A stretch of 19,818 nt of DNA from Nitrospira sp. Its GTDB lineage: Bacteria > Nitrospirota > Nitrospiria > Nitrospirales > Nitrospiraceae. The position numbers and the translations under genes were made by a program. This document shows, piece after piece, positions 12,927-19,818 of the stretch. Below the pieces are notes generated by a model, which did not search any database, had not been told where the DNA came from, and saw only the letters and a list, made by a program, of their open reading frames with translations. The stretch's first letter is position 1. Every line of letters begins with the position of its first letter. Location of the stretch: assembly GCA_025361385.1 (NCBI GenBank), contig JANYAJ010000250.1, forward strand, positions 1 to 19,818, given 5' to 3'.

Positions 12927-15900
12927 CTACTTGGATCGAGGTGAGGCGACGGAGCGGGCGCTCTCAATCGCAACCGTTTGAACCGTGGGAATGATAGCCG
13001 CAACATCAAGATGGAGATCGCCATCTTGATCCTTGCCGTCTCGCCCGACACTATACATCACGCCCCTCTGCTGGTTGACCAGCATGGGAAGACCGGTAAA
13101 GGGATCGTAGTAGGCTTGCCCGGCCTTTGCGAGACGTGTGAGGACATTCCCCTCTTGCGGCCCTCGTCTAATCCAGACTTGCAGGCCCGCCAGACGAAGT
13201 CGCGCATCGGTCTCCACGATCCGTCCGACGTAGGGATCCCAAGAGGGGAGCGGCTCGATACCGATGATGTGCTCGACCGGATTCGCCACATAGTCCAACG
13301 CACTGACCGCGGGAGTCCGGATGAAGCTGGATGATTTCGGCAAGTTGGTGTAGCGCCCTTCGGCCACGGCTTTGCTCGCCGCTTCGTAATAGTCCGCATA
13401 GGCGTTGGCCCGACGCTGCACGGGAAGAGGCATCGCCGCCGCCAGGGAAACGTACAGCGGACGCTCATCGGTCTTGTCGTTCTTCAGGCTGCTCGGCACC
13501 GTCTTCGTGGCCCACACGAAATGGCTCTGCATCGGCCACCGAAGGGATAGTTCTACCTGATCGAGGGGACGAACGATCTTGCCAAGCCGACCGATGGCTG
13601 GCGCATCGAGGTCCTGACGGGTCAAGAGTCCGGACGCAATGACCACATCGTCCTGAACTGCCGTCGCAGCCAACATCTTGACCATCAACGTCTTCGACTG
13701 TCCCAGCGCTACGCGCCAGGACCCCATATCGCTTTCAAGTCGTCCAAGTCCGGTATTGAGATCCTGCGCAAACCCTTCTGCCAGATACAGCCGATGGGCC
13801 AGCAGAACTTGGGCACAGTTTGGGCTCACGATTTGTCCGTACCCCACATCTTCAAACGGCATCGACAACCATTGTTGGTAGCGCTTGAGGCCAACCGCTT
13901 CTTGAGCCGACCATGATCGTACGGCTGCAGCCTGAGGCTTCATCTGCGCCACGGGGTCGGTACCGCTGAACCACCCTCTCAACACATTGGCAGAGGCCCC
14001 GCTGGTCGTCATCCCTGTCCCTTCATCGCCGGCCATACAGGCCTGTGCCGCCTGAAGCTCTTGCCCCTCGACCTTCCTCTCGTAGCCAGCTTGGAGTGGG
14101 TCCCGTTCCGCAGACGAGTCGAAACCAAGCAGCATAAAGTACCCGTTCTTTCGTGGGTCTGTATGCGCCTGAGGAGAATTAGCCGTCAGGTTGCGATAGA
14201 TCGGGGTCGGGGGCTCTTCCATGACGAGCCAGGCCACTCCCACCCCTCCGATACCGATCGCGACCAGGGCCGCACAGGCAAACGCCAACCCCAAGCATAA
14301 TACGACCATCGATTGCGTCGTCGAAAAACAGGACCCGATCATCGATGAGAGGCCACTGCGGATCCGAGCCACTCTCGTCGCAAACAATGGAGAAGGTCGC
14401 GACCGTGCCATACGATCCTGCGCGGGAGCCTGATTTCCCTGTCCCGTTGAGTCAAACAGGACATCCACCGCCGACGCAGCGACCGAGAATGCAGGTTCCG
14501 GCTTGGACTGGACAGATTCGATGCCGGAATCCTGCCACGTTGCCGGAGAGGAGGGACTAGGAGTCACAAATGTGATCGACTCACTCGCCCGCACCCATTC
14601 CGGTCTCGTATCTACTTCATGAACCACTTGCTCTACGATAGGAGGCGTCGCCTCAGAGGGAGCCGACGCCCAATCAGCTCGCGGCGTAGCAACCGGCTCA
14701 TATTCCTCTACCACCGGCACGGGAGCTGAGGGAACGACTGTCGCTTCCCCTTTTTCCTTGTCCCAGTTTCGCTTCTTGTCAGTCGGACGATGTGGTTGCA
14801 CCTCGACTTCGCCAGTACTCCAATGTGAAGGAGTATCTATTGGAGCCAATGGCACCGATGGCGCATCACTGGCCGTTTCGGAGAACGGAGGAGTCTCGGC
14901 GATCTGGACTGGTGTACTGGTTACTTCATCGTTGACTGTTGAGAAAGTTTCCGATGCGGGCAGTGCTTCCGGAATCACCGCTGAGGATGAAGTCTCCGGA
15001 ACGGCGGCGTCCTGAAATGGCGCCACGGGCTGCGGATCCATGAAAAATGAGGACGATACGGGTTCAGCCTCGCGAGCGAGTTCGATGGGCTCCGACATCG
15101 TCTGTGCTGAAAGGTCCACCTCAAGAACGTCTGAGATCTCGACCGAAAGAGGCGATGACTCTTCCTGACGCGAGGGCGCTTCCGACAGAAAATCCGCTAC
15201 GGACTCAGGAAGATCTGGCTCTCTGATCACATCTGTTTCTGGGATCGATTCACGCTCTTGATTCAAGCCAAAAGCCTGAAGCGATGGCACTGGATCTGGT
15301 TCCGTGAATGAGAATGGCGGTGCTGGCGGTGCGGTACTAAAGTGATCGGCGAGCGCTGGCTCTGGCGCTGATTCAGACTGAACTGATTCCGGCTCCCTCG
15401 CATCCGGTGAAATCGCATCCGGCTTAGAGAATGAGCCAGGCGAACTCGGTGCCGAAGTTCCCGCGCCAAACTTCCATGCGCCATCAAAGACGGAGTTCCA
15501 TGAAAATGGGACAGATGAAGAAGAATCTGCGACAGAAGGGGTCGGGGCTTCAGGTTCTGGAACCACCGGCGAATCCACAGCATAGCTCAACGCACTCGGC
15601 ATCGTCGGCTCTGGCGCAAACACAGAACTCGCCAGCGGCGCTTCTACCGATTCTGACTGAGCAATGAAGGAGAGCGTCGGAACTTCAGGCTCTGATAGCA
15701 CCGTGGGGCTTGCCGATGAATCCACTGCATAGCTCAACGCACTCGGCACCGTCGGCTCTGGCGTAAACTCAGAACTCACCGGCAGCGCGACCTCCGATTC
15801 TGGCTCAGCAACGAAGGAGAGCGTCGGCTCTTCAGGCTCTGACACCACCGCAAGGCTCACCGCCGAATCCACCTCAGACGACTGACCTGGCTCTGGCAAT

Positions 15901-17213
15901 TCCTGAGAAAAATTCAGGCTGGCCAACTGATCGGATGCAGGTTCAGGCTGTGACATGCTGGGCGAGGCAGGAAACGATTCGGCGCCAAAGAGTGGGGCCT
16001 CATCCGATTGAGCTGGAGGCGCTATCGACGGCGCCGCATCTTCAATTCTGATATTGGAATGTTCGATCTGTTCCCAAGGCATGGGAGCGGACAACCGCGG
16101 CGATTCGACGGGAGAAGGGATGGATATCCCGACCTCCGTTGCACGCTCCTCTAAAGAGTCAGGAGTAGACCCTTCTCCCACAACAGAGGGAGACAATTCG
16201 AAAATCGGCTGCCCAATCCCAATATCATCACGATGTTCGGAAGGCGAAAGTGGCGGCTCGGCCGATACCATCGGAGGGGCAGACGGGGCGTCTCCAGAAC
16301 TCGGCAAGCACGACATCTCTGGTGAATGATCCTGCCCGGAAGAATCGGCTGGCAGGATTGGCTCCGTCGATTCGGACAATGGAACCAGCAGTTCCTGAGG
16401 GACCGAAGAAACAGGTGCCGGGTCGATCAAGACCTCCGGAACCTTGATCGATTCAATGACGGGACTTGAAGTCGCAGGCAGCGGCACCTCTTGATTGCCC
16501 GAAGCACGATCACCCTGCTCCCACGACATTACGCTGGAAGGACTTGCCTCTTCAGTGGGGGTAAGTATTACATCCTGAGGCTGGGCAGTATCGACTGCTG
16601 GTAACGTCGCTGCTTCAGCGACTACCGGCGCAGACCCTAAATAATCACCGGTTTGTATGTCGAAGAGCGAGGCAAATTGAAACGCCACAGAGCTAGCCGG
16701 TGCAAGCGCTCTCACCTTGGCATAGAGCTCAGACGGCTTCTTGGGATTGTCAGAGTCGGGGCTCTCGATGAGAATATCGATCGCCTTGCCCAATTCGGCC
16801 ACCGCGGCCATGGCATCGCCCTTTTCCTCATACACATGAGCCAATAGTTCGAGAAACCGTACGCACCGAGGTCCGGCAGCTAAGTATTCACGCAATAGGG
16901 ATTCGGCTAACCAAAAGTCTTGCCTGCCGATCGCTTCATTGGCGAGAGATTCAAATGCCTGCCGAGCCGTGACGAGACTCCCGAGTCGCAGATGCAGCGT
17001 GGCAAAGAGCCGGCGAGCTTCCGTATTGTGAGGATCAAGGGTGAGCAACTCTTTCAACGCAGCAGACGACCGGCCGTATTTGCCGGTGTTCATGTGCGTG
17101 ATGGCTTCTTCGAGCAGTGCGCTCTTCTTGCTGTAGCCAACAAGACCCCGCTTCGGTGCCCGGAAGGGAGTCTTTTTGTCAGTTTTTTGAGGGGGAGTTT
17201 TATCCGTCCGCAC
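12927..17213 (-). CDS. Very large TPR protein with disordered repeat linker, one membrane helix and pseudopilin-like C-terminus
   Basis: 1428 aa, GTG start at 17213 with AAGG about eight bases upstream. Residues 30-170 form TPR-like helices (AITHMNTGKYGRSSAALKELLTLDP, ARRLFATLHLRLGSLVTARQAFESL, LLAHVYEEKGDAMAAVAELGKAI). Residues about 190-960 are Pro/Ser/Glu/Ala-rich and probably disordered, with a 49-residue tandem repeat. A single transmembrane segment follows at about 966-996 (MVVLCLGLAFACAALVAIGIGG). The remainder is periplasmic: NGYFMLLGFDSS near 1015, and near the end YYDPFTGLPMLV...GVMYSVGRDGKDQDGD, which resembles the C-terminal loop of type II secretion major pseudopilins. No signal peptide precedes the TPRs, so they are cytoplasmic. 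Divergence from gspD suggests a role in a secretion or pilus machine, but no specific function is established. It is not FimV: no LysM is visible. Confidence 0.8.
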   Translation of the reverse strand: MRTDKTPPQKTDKKTPFRAPKRGLVGYSKKSALLEEAITHMNTGKYGRSSAALKELLTLDPHNTEARRLFATLHLRLGSLVTARQAFESLANEAIGRQDFWLAESLLREYLAAGPRCVRFLELLAHVYEEKGDAMAAVAELGKAIDILIESPDSDNPKKPSELYAKVRALAPASSVAFQFASLFDIQTGDYLGSAPVVAEAATLPAVDTAQPQDVILTPTEEASPSSVMSWEQGDRASGNQEVPLPATSSPVIESIKVPEVLIDPAPVSSVPQELLVPLSESTEPILPADSSGQDHSPEMSCLPSSGDAPSAPPMVSAEPPLSPSEHRDDIGIGQPIFELSPSVVGEGSTPDSLEERATEVGISIPSPVESPRLSAPMPWEQIEHSNIRIEDAAPSIAPPAQSDEAPLFGAESFPASPSMSQPEPASDQLASLNFSQELPEPGQSSEVDSAVSLAVVSEPEEPTLSFVAEPESEVALPVSSEFTPEPTVPSALSYAVDSSASPTVLSEPEVPTLSFIAQSESVEAPLASSVFAPEPTMPSALSYAVDSPVVPEPEAPTPSVADSSSSVPFSWNSVFDGAWKFGAGTSAPSSPGSFSKPDAISPDAREPESVQSESAPEPALADHFSTAPPAPPFSFTEPDPVPSLQAFGLNQERESIPETDVIREPDLPESVADFLSEAPSRQEESSPLSVEISDVLEVDLSAQTMSEPIELAREAEPVSSSFFMDPQPVAPFQDAAVPETSSSAVIPEALPASETFSTVNDEVTSTPVQIAETPPFSETASDAPSVPLAPIDTPSHWSTGEVEVQPHRPTDKKRNWDKEKGEATVVPSAPVPVVEEYEPVATPRADWASAPSEATPPIVEQVVHEVDTRPEWVRASESITFVTPSPSSPATWQDSGIESVQSKPEPAFSVAASAVDVLFDSTGQGNQAPAQDRMARSRPSPLFATRVARIRSGLSSMIGSCFSTTQSMVVLCLGLAFACAALVAIGIGGVGVAWLVMEEPPTPIYRNLTANSPQAHTDPRKNGYFMLLGFDSSAERDPLQAGYERKVEGQELQAAQACMAGDEGTGMTTSGASANVLRGWFSGTDPVAQMKPQAAAVRSWSAQEAVGLKRYQQWLSMPFEDVGYGQIVSPNCAQVLLAHRLYLAEGFAQDLNTGLGRLESDMGSWRVALGQSKTLMVKMLAATAVQDDVVIASGLLTRQDLDAPAIGRLGKIVRPLDQVELSLRWPMQSHFVWATKTVPSSLKNDKTDERPLYVSLAAAMPLPVQRRANAYADYYEAASKAVAEGRYTNLPKSSSFIRTPAVSALDYVANPVEHIIGIEPLPSWDPYVGRIVETDARLRLAGLQVWIRRGPQEGNVLTRLAKAGQAYYDPFTGLPMLVNQQRGVMYSVGRDGKDQDGDLHLDVAAIIPTVQTVAIESARSVASPRSK
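15571..15864. repeat. 147-bp in-frame tandem repeat in the linker of the large TPR gene
   Basis: The plus-strand landmark GAATCCAC recurs at 15571, 15718 and 15865, exactly 147 bases (49 codons) apart. The two full units share long stretches such as GCATAGCTCAACGCACTCGG and GAAGGAGAGCGTCGG, and the third copy is partial. On the protein they give repeated PSALSYAVDS and EPEVPTLSF-type blocks. This indicates recent expansion of the linker. Confidence 0.85.
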
Positions 17214-17247
17214 GCTACAACCTTAGCAGATCATTAAAAGGTGCAAC

Positions 17248-17264
17248 GTGGCTCCCCAAGCCAC
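17248..17264 (-). promoter_or_regulatory. Leader hairpin upstream of the large TPR gene
   Basis: Arms GTGGCT (17248-17253) and AGCCAC (17259-17264) pair perfectly across five bases. It lies between the predicted transcription start and the GTG start. It is followed on the minus strand by GTTGCACC and TTTT, so it could be an mRNA leader structure or a weak attenuator. Confidence 0.35.
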
Positions 17265-17299
17265 TTTGCCAAAAACTCACATCCGTGTGGTGTCTCATG

Positions 17300-17328
17300 C
17301 TCATACGGGGGGCGAACCAAATAGACAA
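17300..17328 (-). promoter_or_regulatory. Candidate sigma-70 promoter of the large TPR gene
   Basis: Minus strand: TTGTCT at 17328-17323, 17-base spacer, TATGAG at 17305-17300; four of six match in each box. Predicted start is about 17293, giving a leader of about 80 bases to GTG 17213. Confidence 0.4.
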
Positions 17329-17656
17329 GTGCAATCCTAGTGCCATAGCAATTCTCGCGCTTGATCTAGGCACCCCTATGTTATTGAGGAGTTAGTCGAT
17401 GTCGATCGTCGCCATTTTTCGCTGAGCCATCAAAAATGAACAGGACTGTCAGGAATCAGCAACAAGGGCTGTGGCTGCAGCGTAGTTTCAACGCACAGAC
17501 CGAGGTGAACGCGACACAACAAATGATTGGTAGCCTAATAGAACGGAGCGCCCAATCCCTTGCTCGCGCAAGAAGGCGCCGCTTCAGTTTGGTTGTGTCG
17601 ATGACAAGCTTATGGTACCGTTCACTACTCCCATTTTCATGCTCAACGTGATCCGA

Positions 17657-17689
17657 GGGATTACTGATCCCACTCCATACGCATATATT
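17657..17689 (+). promoter_or_regulatory. Candidate gspD promoter with overlapping inverted repeat
   Basis: TATATT at 17684-17689 is a good -10 box, but the -35 position is poor (TTACTG at 17661-17666). GGGAT (17657-17661) and ATCCC (17667-17671) form an inverted repeat over that position, as an activator or repressor site might. Transcription would start about 17696, only a few bases before ATG 17701, which lacks a ribosome-binding site. Confidence 0.35.
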
Positions 17690-17700
17690 GTTCGTGAATC

Positions 17701-19299
17701 ATGAATGTTCTCTCTTTCGGACAATTTAGGTGGATCCGGCAGACCTCTCTCATCTGCGTACTGGCAGTATTGACTGTATCTCTGCTTCCTCTCACCCTGC
17801 GGGCCGAATCTGGCGCAAGCTCACCTGGCCGCGTCTCCCTTGACTTCAATGACGTTGAACTCTCCGTTTTTGTTCGTTTCATTAGCGAATTGACCGGCAA
17901 AAACTTTGTCTTGGATGATGTCGTCAAGAAAGCTGGTGGAAAAATCAGCGTGTATTCCCCCACCAAGGTCACGCACGACCAAGCCTACAGCATGTTCGTG
18001 GCAGCGCTCGAGGTGAGCCGTCTGGCTGTCGTCCAGAAAGGCAACGTCAATCAGATCGTCGCGATGGGGGATCTTCCTCCAGAACGAGGCGCGTTCGTCT
18101 ACAAACTCAAACATGCCAATGCGACCGACCTGGCGGCCATCCTGACCAATCTCGTCGCCCGATCTCAGACCGTGGCACAGACAGCGCCGGGCACGCGACC
18201 GCTATTCAGGCCCTTGAGCGAATTCGAAGCCCCCGTTCAAGTCTTTGCGGACAAAGCCACAAATTCGATCATCATCAGTGCGACCAAAAGCGCCTATACC
18301 AAGTTGCAATCCGTCATTCGAGACCTGGATACGCGCCGGAAGCAGGTCTTTGTCGAAGCCGTCATCTTGGAGGTGCAGGTTGATCGGCTCCGACAGATCG
18401 GAAGCGACCCTCTTCAGGTCATTGGCGTCGGCAAAAGCGGTTCCGTGCAAGGCTTTGGCGGATTCAATACCGCGCCGGAAAACTTGTCCAACATTGCTCA
18501 GGCCATTAGCGGGGTTGCTGCGGGTGGGGCAACAGGAGGAGCAGTCACAGTGCTCAACACGGTCAACGTGCGAGCATTTCTTCAGCTGTTGCTGAGCCTC
18601 ACGGACACCAACGTCCTCTCGACACCTCAAGTACTCGCCGCAGACAATCAAAAGGCTAAAATCGTCGTGGGTGAAAATCGTCCCTTCCCAACCGGCCAGG
18701 CCCAAGGAATCACGGGCGGCACGCTCGTCACGATCGAACGAAAAGACGTCGGCGTCACACTGGAGTTCACGCCCCAAGTCTTAGAGAACGACCTGATCCG
18801 CTTGGAAATTAAGCAGGAGATTTCGGCTATCGCGGAAAATGTGTCACAAACGATCGGAACAGGCACCTCTTCCGTCCCCGTGGGTCCCACCACGACCAAA
18901 CGGTCGATGGAAACCACCACTATTGCGAAAGATCAACAGACCATCGTCATCGGCGGGCTCGTACGGGACAATCTCGTCCTCAACGAACGGAAAGTCCCGC
19001 TCCTTGGAGATATTCCGCTCTTAGGCTGGCTCTTCCGCTTCCAAAGCCGAGCGACCGAGAAACTCAGCCTGCTGGTGTTTCTGACCCCAACCTTAGTCAG
19101 GGATGAAGCGGACATGGTGGAGTTGAACGCCCGTAAAGCAGCGGAGCTGGGAACCCTGCAGCGTGAAAGTCGAATCGAGGAACCCACGAGACTCAAGCAG
19201 GATGTCCTGGAAAAACTCGAACGCCCAAATGGGTCATCCCACCAGTCCTCCCCTAGCCAAACGCCCGTCCCCCCTCAGCCTCTGCCGCGCCCTGAATAA
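17701..19299 (+). CDS. gspD: Type II secretion-type secretin GspD, short form
   Basis: 532 aa; ATG 17701 follows an in-frame stop (17695-17697), so no longer start exists. A signal peptide ends near residues 34-36 (LTLRAES). The N0-type domain (about 44-120) is VSLDFNDVELSVFVRFISELTGKNFVLDD. One N1-type domain follows (FVYKLKHANATDLAAILTNL to RDLDTRRKQVFVEAVILEVQ). The secretin core contains NVLSTPQVLAADNQKAKIVVGE, VGVTLEFTPQVLEND, TTIAKDQQTIVIGGL and VPLLGDIPLLGWLFRF, ending LLVFLTPTLVRD. Typical GspD is about 650-700 aa with N0 to N3; this protein has only one N1-like repeat before the core, so it is reduced. A proline-rich tail follows. It would form an outer-membrane channel for a type II secretion or related pilus system; no gspE/F/G genes are in the window. 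Confidence 0.85.
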   Translation: MNVLSFGQFRWIRQTSLICVLAVLTVSLLPLTLRAESGASSPGRVSLDFNDVELSVFVRFISELTGKNFVLDDVVKKAGGKISVYSPTKVTHDQAYSMFVAALEVSRLAVVQKGNVNQIVAMGDLPPERGAFVYKLKHANATDLAAILTNLVARSQTVAQTAPGTRPLFRPLSEFEAPVQVFADKATNSIIISATKSAYTKLQSVIRDLDTRRKQVFVEAVILEVQVDRLRQIGSDPLQVIGVGKSGSVQGFGGFNTAPENLSNIAQAISGVAAGGATGGAVTVLNTVNVRAFLQLLLSLTDTNVLSTPQVLAADNQKAKIVVGENRPFPTGQAQGITGGTLVTIERKDVGVTLEFTPQVLENDLIRLEIKQEISAIAENVSQTIGTGTSSVPVGPTTTKRSMETTTIAKDQQTIVIGGLVRDNLVLNERKVPLLGDIPLLGWLFRFQSRATEKLSLLVFLTPTLVRDEADMVELNARKAAELGTLQRESRIEEPTRLKQDVLEKLERPNGSSHQSSPSQTPVPPQPLPRPE

Positions 19300-19301
19300 G
19301 C

Positions 19302-19328
19302 TGTGGTCGCCGGTATAGGCGCACCACA
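19302..19328 (+). terminator. Hairpin just after gspD
   Basis: TGTGGTCGCC (19302-19311) pairs with GGCG and ACCACA (19318-19321, 19323-19328), with one bulged base, across a six-base loop. It begins two bases after the gspD stop. No T-run follows, so rho-independent termination is uncertain. Confidence 0.4.
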
Positions 19329-19585
19329 ATTCAACCGCGCCGCCTTCGAAATTCATCTTCGTAAAAGCAGTCAGGAGTTTCTCAGAACGCGGGAACGCGC
19401 CCTAGCGTCAACGGATCAATGTCATGATTGTGCGGAATTGGTCGGTCAAGGGTAGGGGTATGGGGTGAGTGCGCGAACGATTTCAGAACTTTCTTGCTGA
19501 GTCACCCAGAGTTGCCCTGCTTTGGATTGGTTTCTGGGTAACCATGTTCCTTTCGTCGGCGAGTCTCTGAAGTTGGGAGGCTTCC
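19329..19585. other. Intergenic region between gspD and the IS end
   Basis: About 257 bases without a supported gene. The only structure I see is an imperfect 10-bp inverted repeat, GTCACCCAGA (19501-19510) and TCTGGGTAAC (19533-19542), with one mismatch and 22 bases between. No relic of gspE or another secretion gene was recognised. Confidence 0.55.
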
Positions 19586-19818
19586 TGAGCTTCCCTCTGT
19601 TTTTCGTCTTCCATCAGGCGGGTTTCATGCTACCAGGTTTTTCTCATGTTGAGCCAGACGCCACTCCTCCAGACACGGCATCGGTGACCGGTAGCCCAGC
19701 GTCGAGTGCCGTCGCGTTCGATTGTAGAACACCTCAATGTATTCGAAGCTCGCCGCCGTCATTGCTGCTCGGGTTGCATAGCACCGTCCATGGACCCGTT
19801 CGTTCTTGAAGCTGTTAA
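19586..19818 (-). mobile_element. IS3-family insertion sequence, end portion (continues beyond window)
   Basis: The transposase C-terminus is at 19625-19818. The predicted element end is at 19586, where the plus strand reads TGAGCTTCCCTCTG. IS3-family ends normally begin TG and lie a few tens of bases outside the orfB stop, which fits the 39 bases here. The other end and any target duplication are outside the window, so the exact boundary is an inference. Orientation is convergent with gspD. Confidence 0.6.
19625..19818 (-). CDS. IS3-family transposase OrfB, C-terminal part (cut by window edge)
   Basis: Reading the minus strand from the right edge gives an open frame ending TGA at 19627-19625. 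It contains NSFKNERVHGRCYATR, EYIEVFYNRTRRHSTLGYRSP and EEWRLAQ. FYNRxRRHSxLGYxSP is the characteristic end of the DDE integrase domain in IS3-family OrfB (rve), just after the catalytic glutamate. About 64 codons are present; the rest lies past 19818. Whether the element is intact cannot be judged. Confidence 0.88.
   Translation of the reverse strand, partial: NSFKNERVHGRCYATRAAMTAASFEYIEVFYNRTRRHSTLGYRSPMPCLEEWRLAQHEKNLVA

Larger units (their letters stand above)
17214..17700. other. Divergent intergenic region between the TPR gene and gspD
   Basis: About 490 bases. It contains the candidate promoters for both flanking genes, a leader hairpin on the TPR side and an inverted repeat near the gspD promoter. 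The middle (about 17330-17640) has no gene I can support: a 71-codon plus-strand frame at 17436 has no ribosome-binding site or recognisable content. Confidence 0.6.

Noticed and set aside
15571..15864. CRISPR or satellite array
   Set aside because: Period is 147 bases, in frame with a coding region, with no short conserved repeat and unique spacers.
17436..17651. 71-codon open frame in the divergent intergenic region
   Set aside because: No ribosome-binding site, no recognisable motif, and composition looks like chance; listed only as unexplained sequence.
19522..19809. 95-codon plus-strand open frame at the right end
   Set aside because: Antisense to the IS3-family OrfB C-terminus, whose FYNRxRRHSxLGY motif is decisive.

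Overview
The window looks like a chromosomal stretch of a moderately GC-rich Gram-negative bacterium. It encodes a LolA-like carrier, a type II secretion-type secretin, an outer-membrane barrel protein and LPS-type acyltransferase chemistry, all of which imply a diderm. The mix of families (DUF3015, DUF3332, DUF4105, a large TPR protein beside gspD) and degenerate GAACGTT/GAACGAT heptamers between genes make a Nitrospira-like member of Nitrospirota my best guess. A gammaproteobacterium cannot be excluded, and no rRNA or tRNA is present to settle it.

Left part (1-4892, minus strand): six tightly packed genes plus a partial one, read from 4892 leftwards. They are a SAM methyltransferase, an acyl carrier protein, an AMP-forming acyl/aryl ligase, a short hotdog dehydratase, an LpxL-type acyltransferase, a LolA-like protein, and the start of an MMPL-type exporter cut by the window edge. 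Gene order and protein types match the front half of an aryl-polyene/xanthomonadin-type pigment cluster. The ketosynthases, ketoreductase and lipoprotein would be expected beyond position 1. The cluster has its own candidate promoter at 4924-4952.

Middle part (4967-10717, minus strand): cell-envelope housekeeping and orphan genes. These are a DUF4105 (Lnb-like) periplasmic/outer-membrane barrel protein, a DUF3015 secreted protein with a good promoter, a DUF3332 membrane protein, a YfcE-type phosphoesterase, an M48 metalloprotease with a membrane anchor, and an AIM24/TIGR00266 protein with a TTGACA promoter and a 12-bp palindrome in its leader.

Next (10856-12657, minus strand): a four-gene operon with stop/start overlaps. 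It encodes an ECF-type sigma factor, a DUF3619-like membrane protein (probable anti-sigma), a small secreted protein and a DUF3106 secreted helical-repeat protein, and it reads as an envelope-sensing unit.

Right part (12927-19818): a 1428-codon minus-strand protein has an N-terminal TPR domain, about 770 residues of Pro/Ser/Glu-rich linker containing a 147-bp tandem repeat, one transmembrane helix, and a periplasmic C-terminus ending in a pseudopilin-like segment. It is divergent from a short gspD-type secretin gene, with about 490 bp between them. Immediately after gspD is the end of an IS3-family element whose transposase enters from the right edge on the minus strand, so whatever once followed gspD is displaced or absent here.
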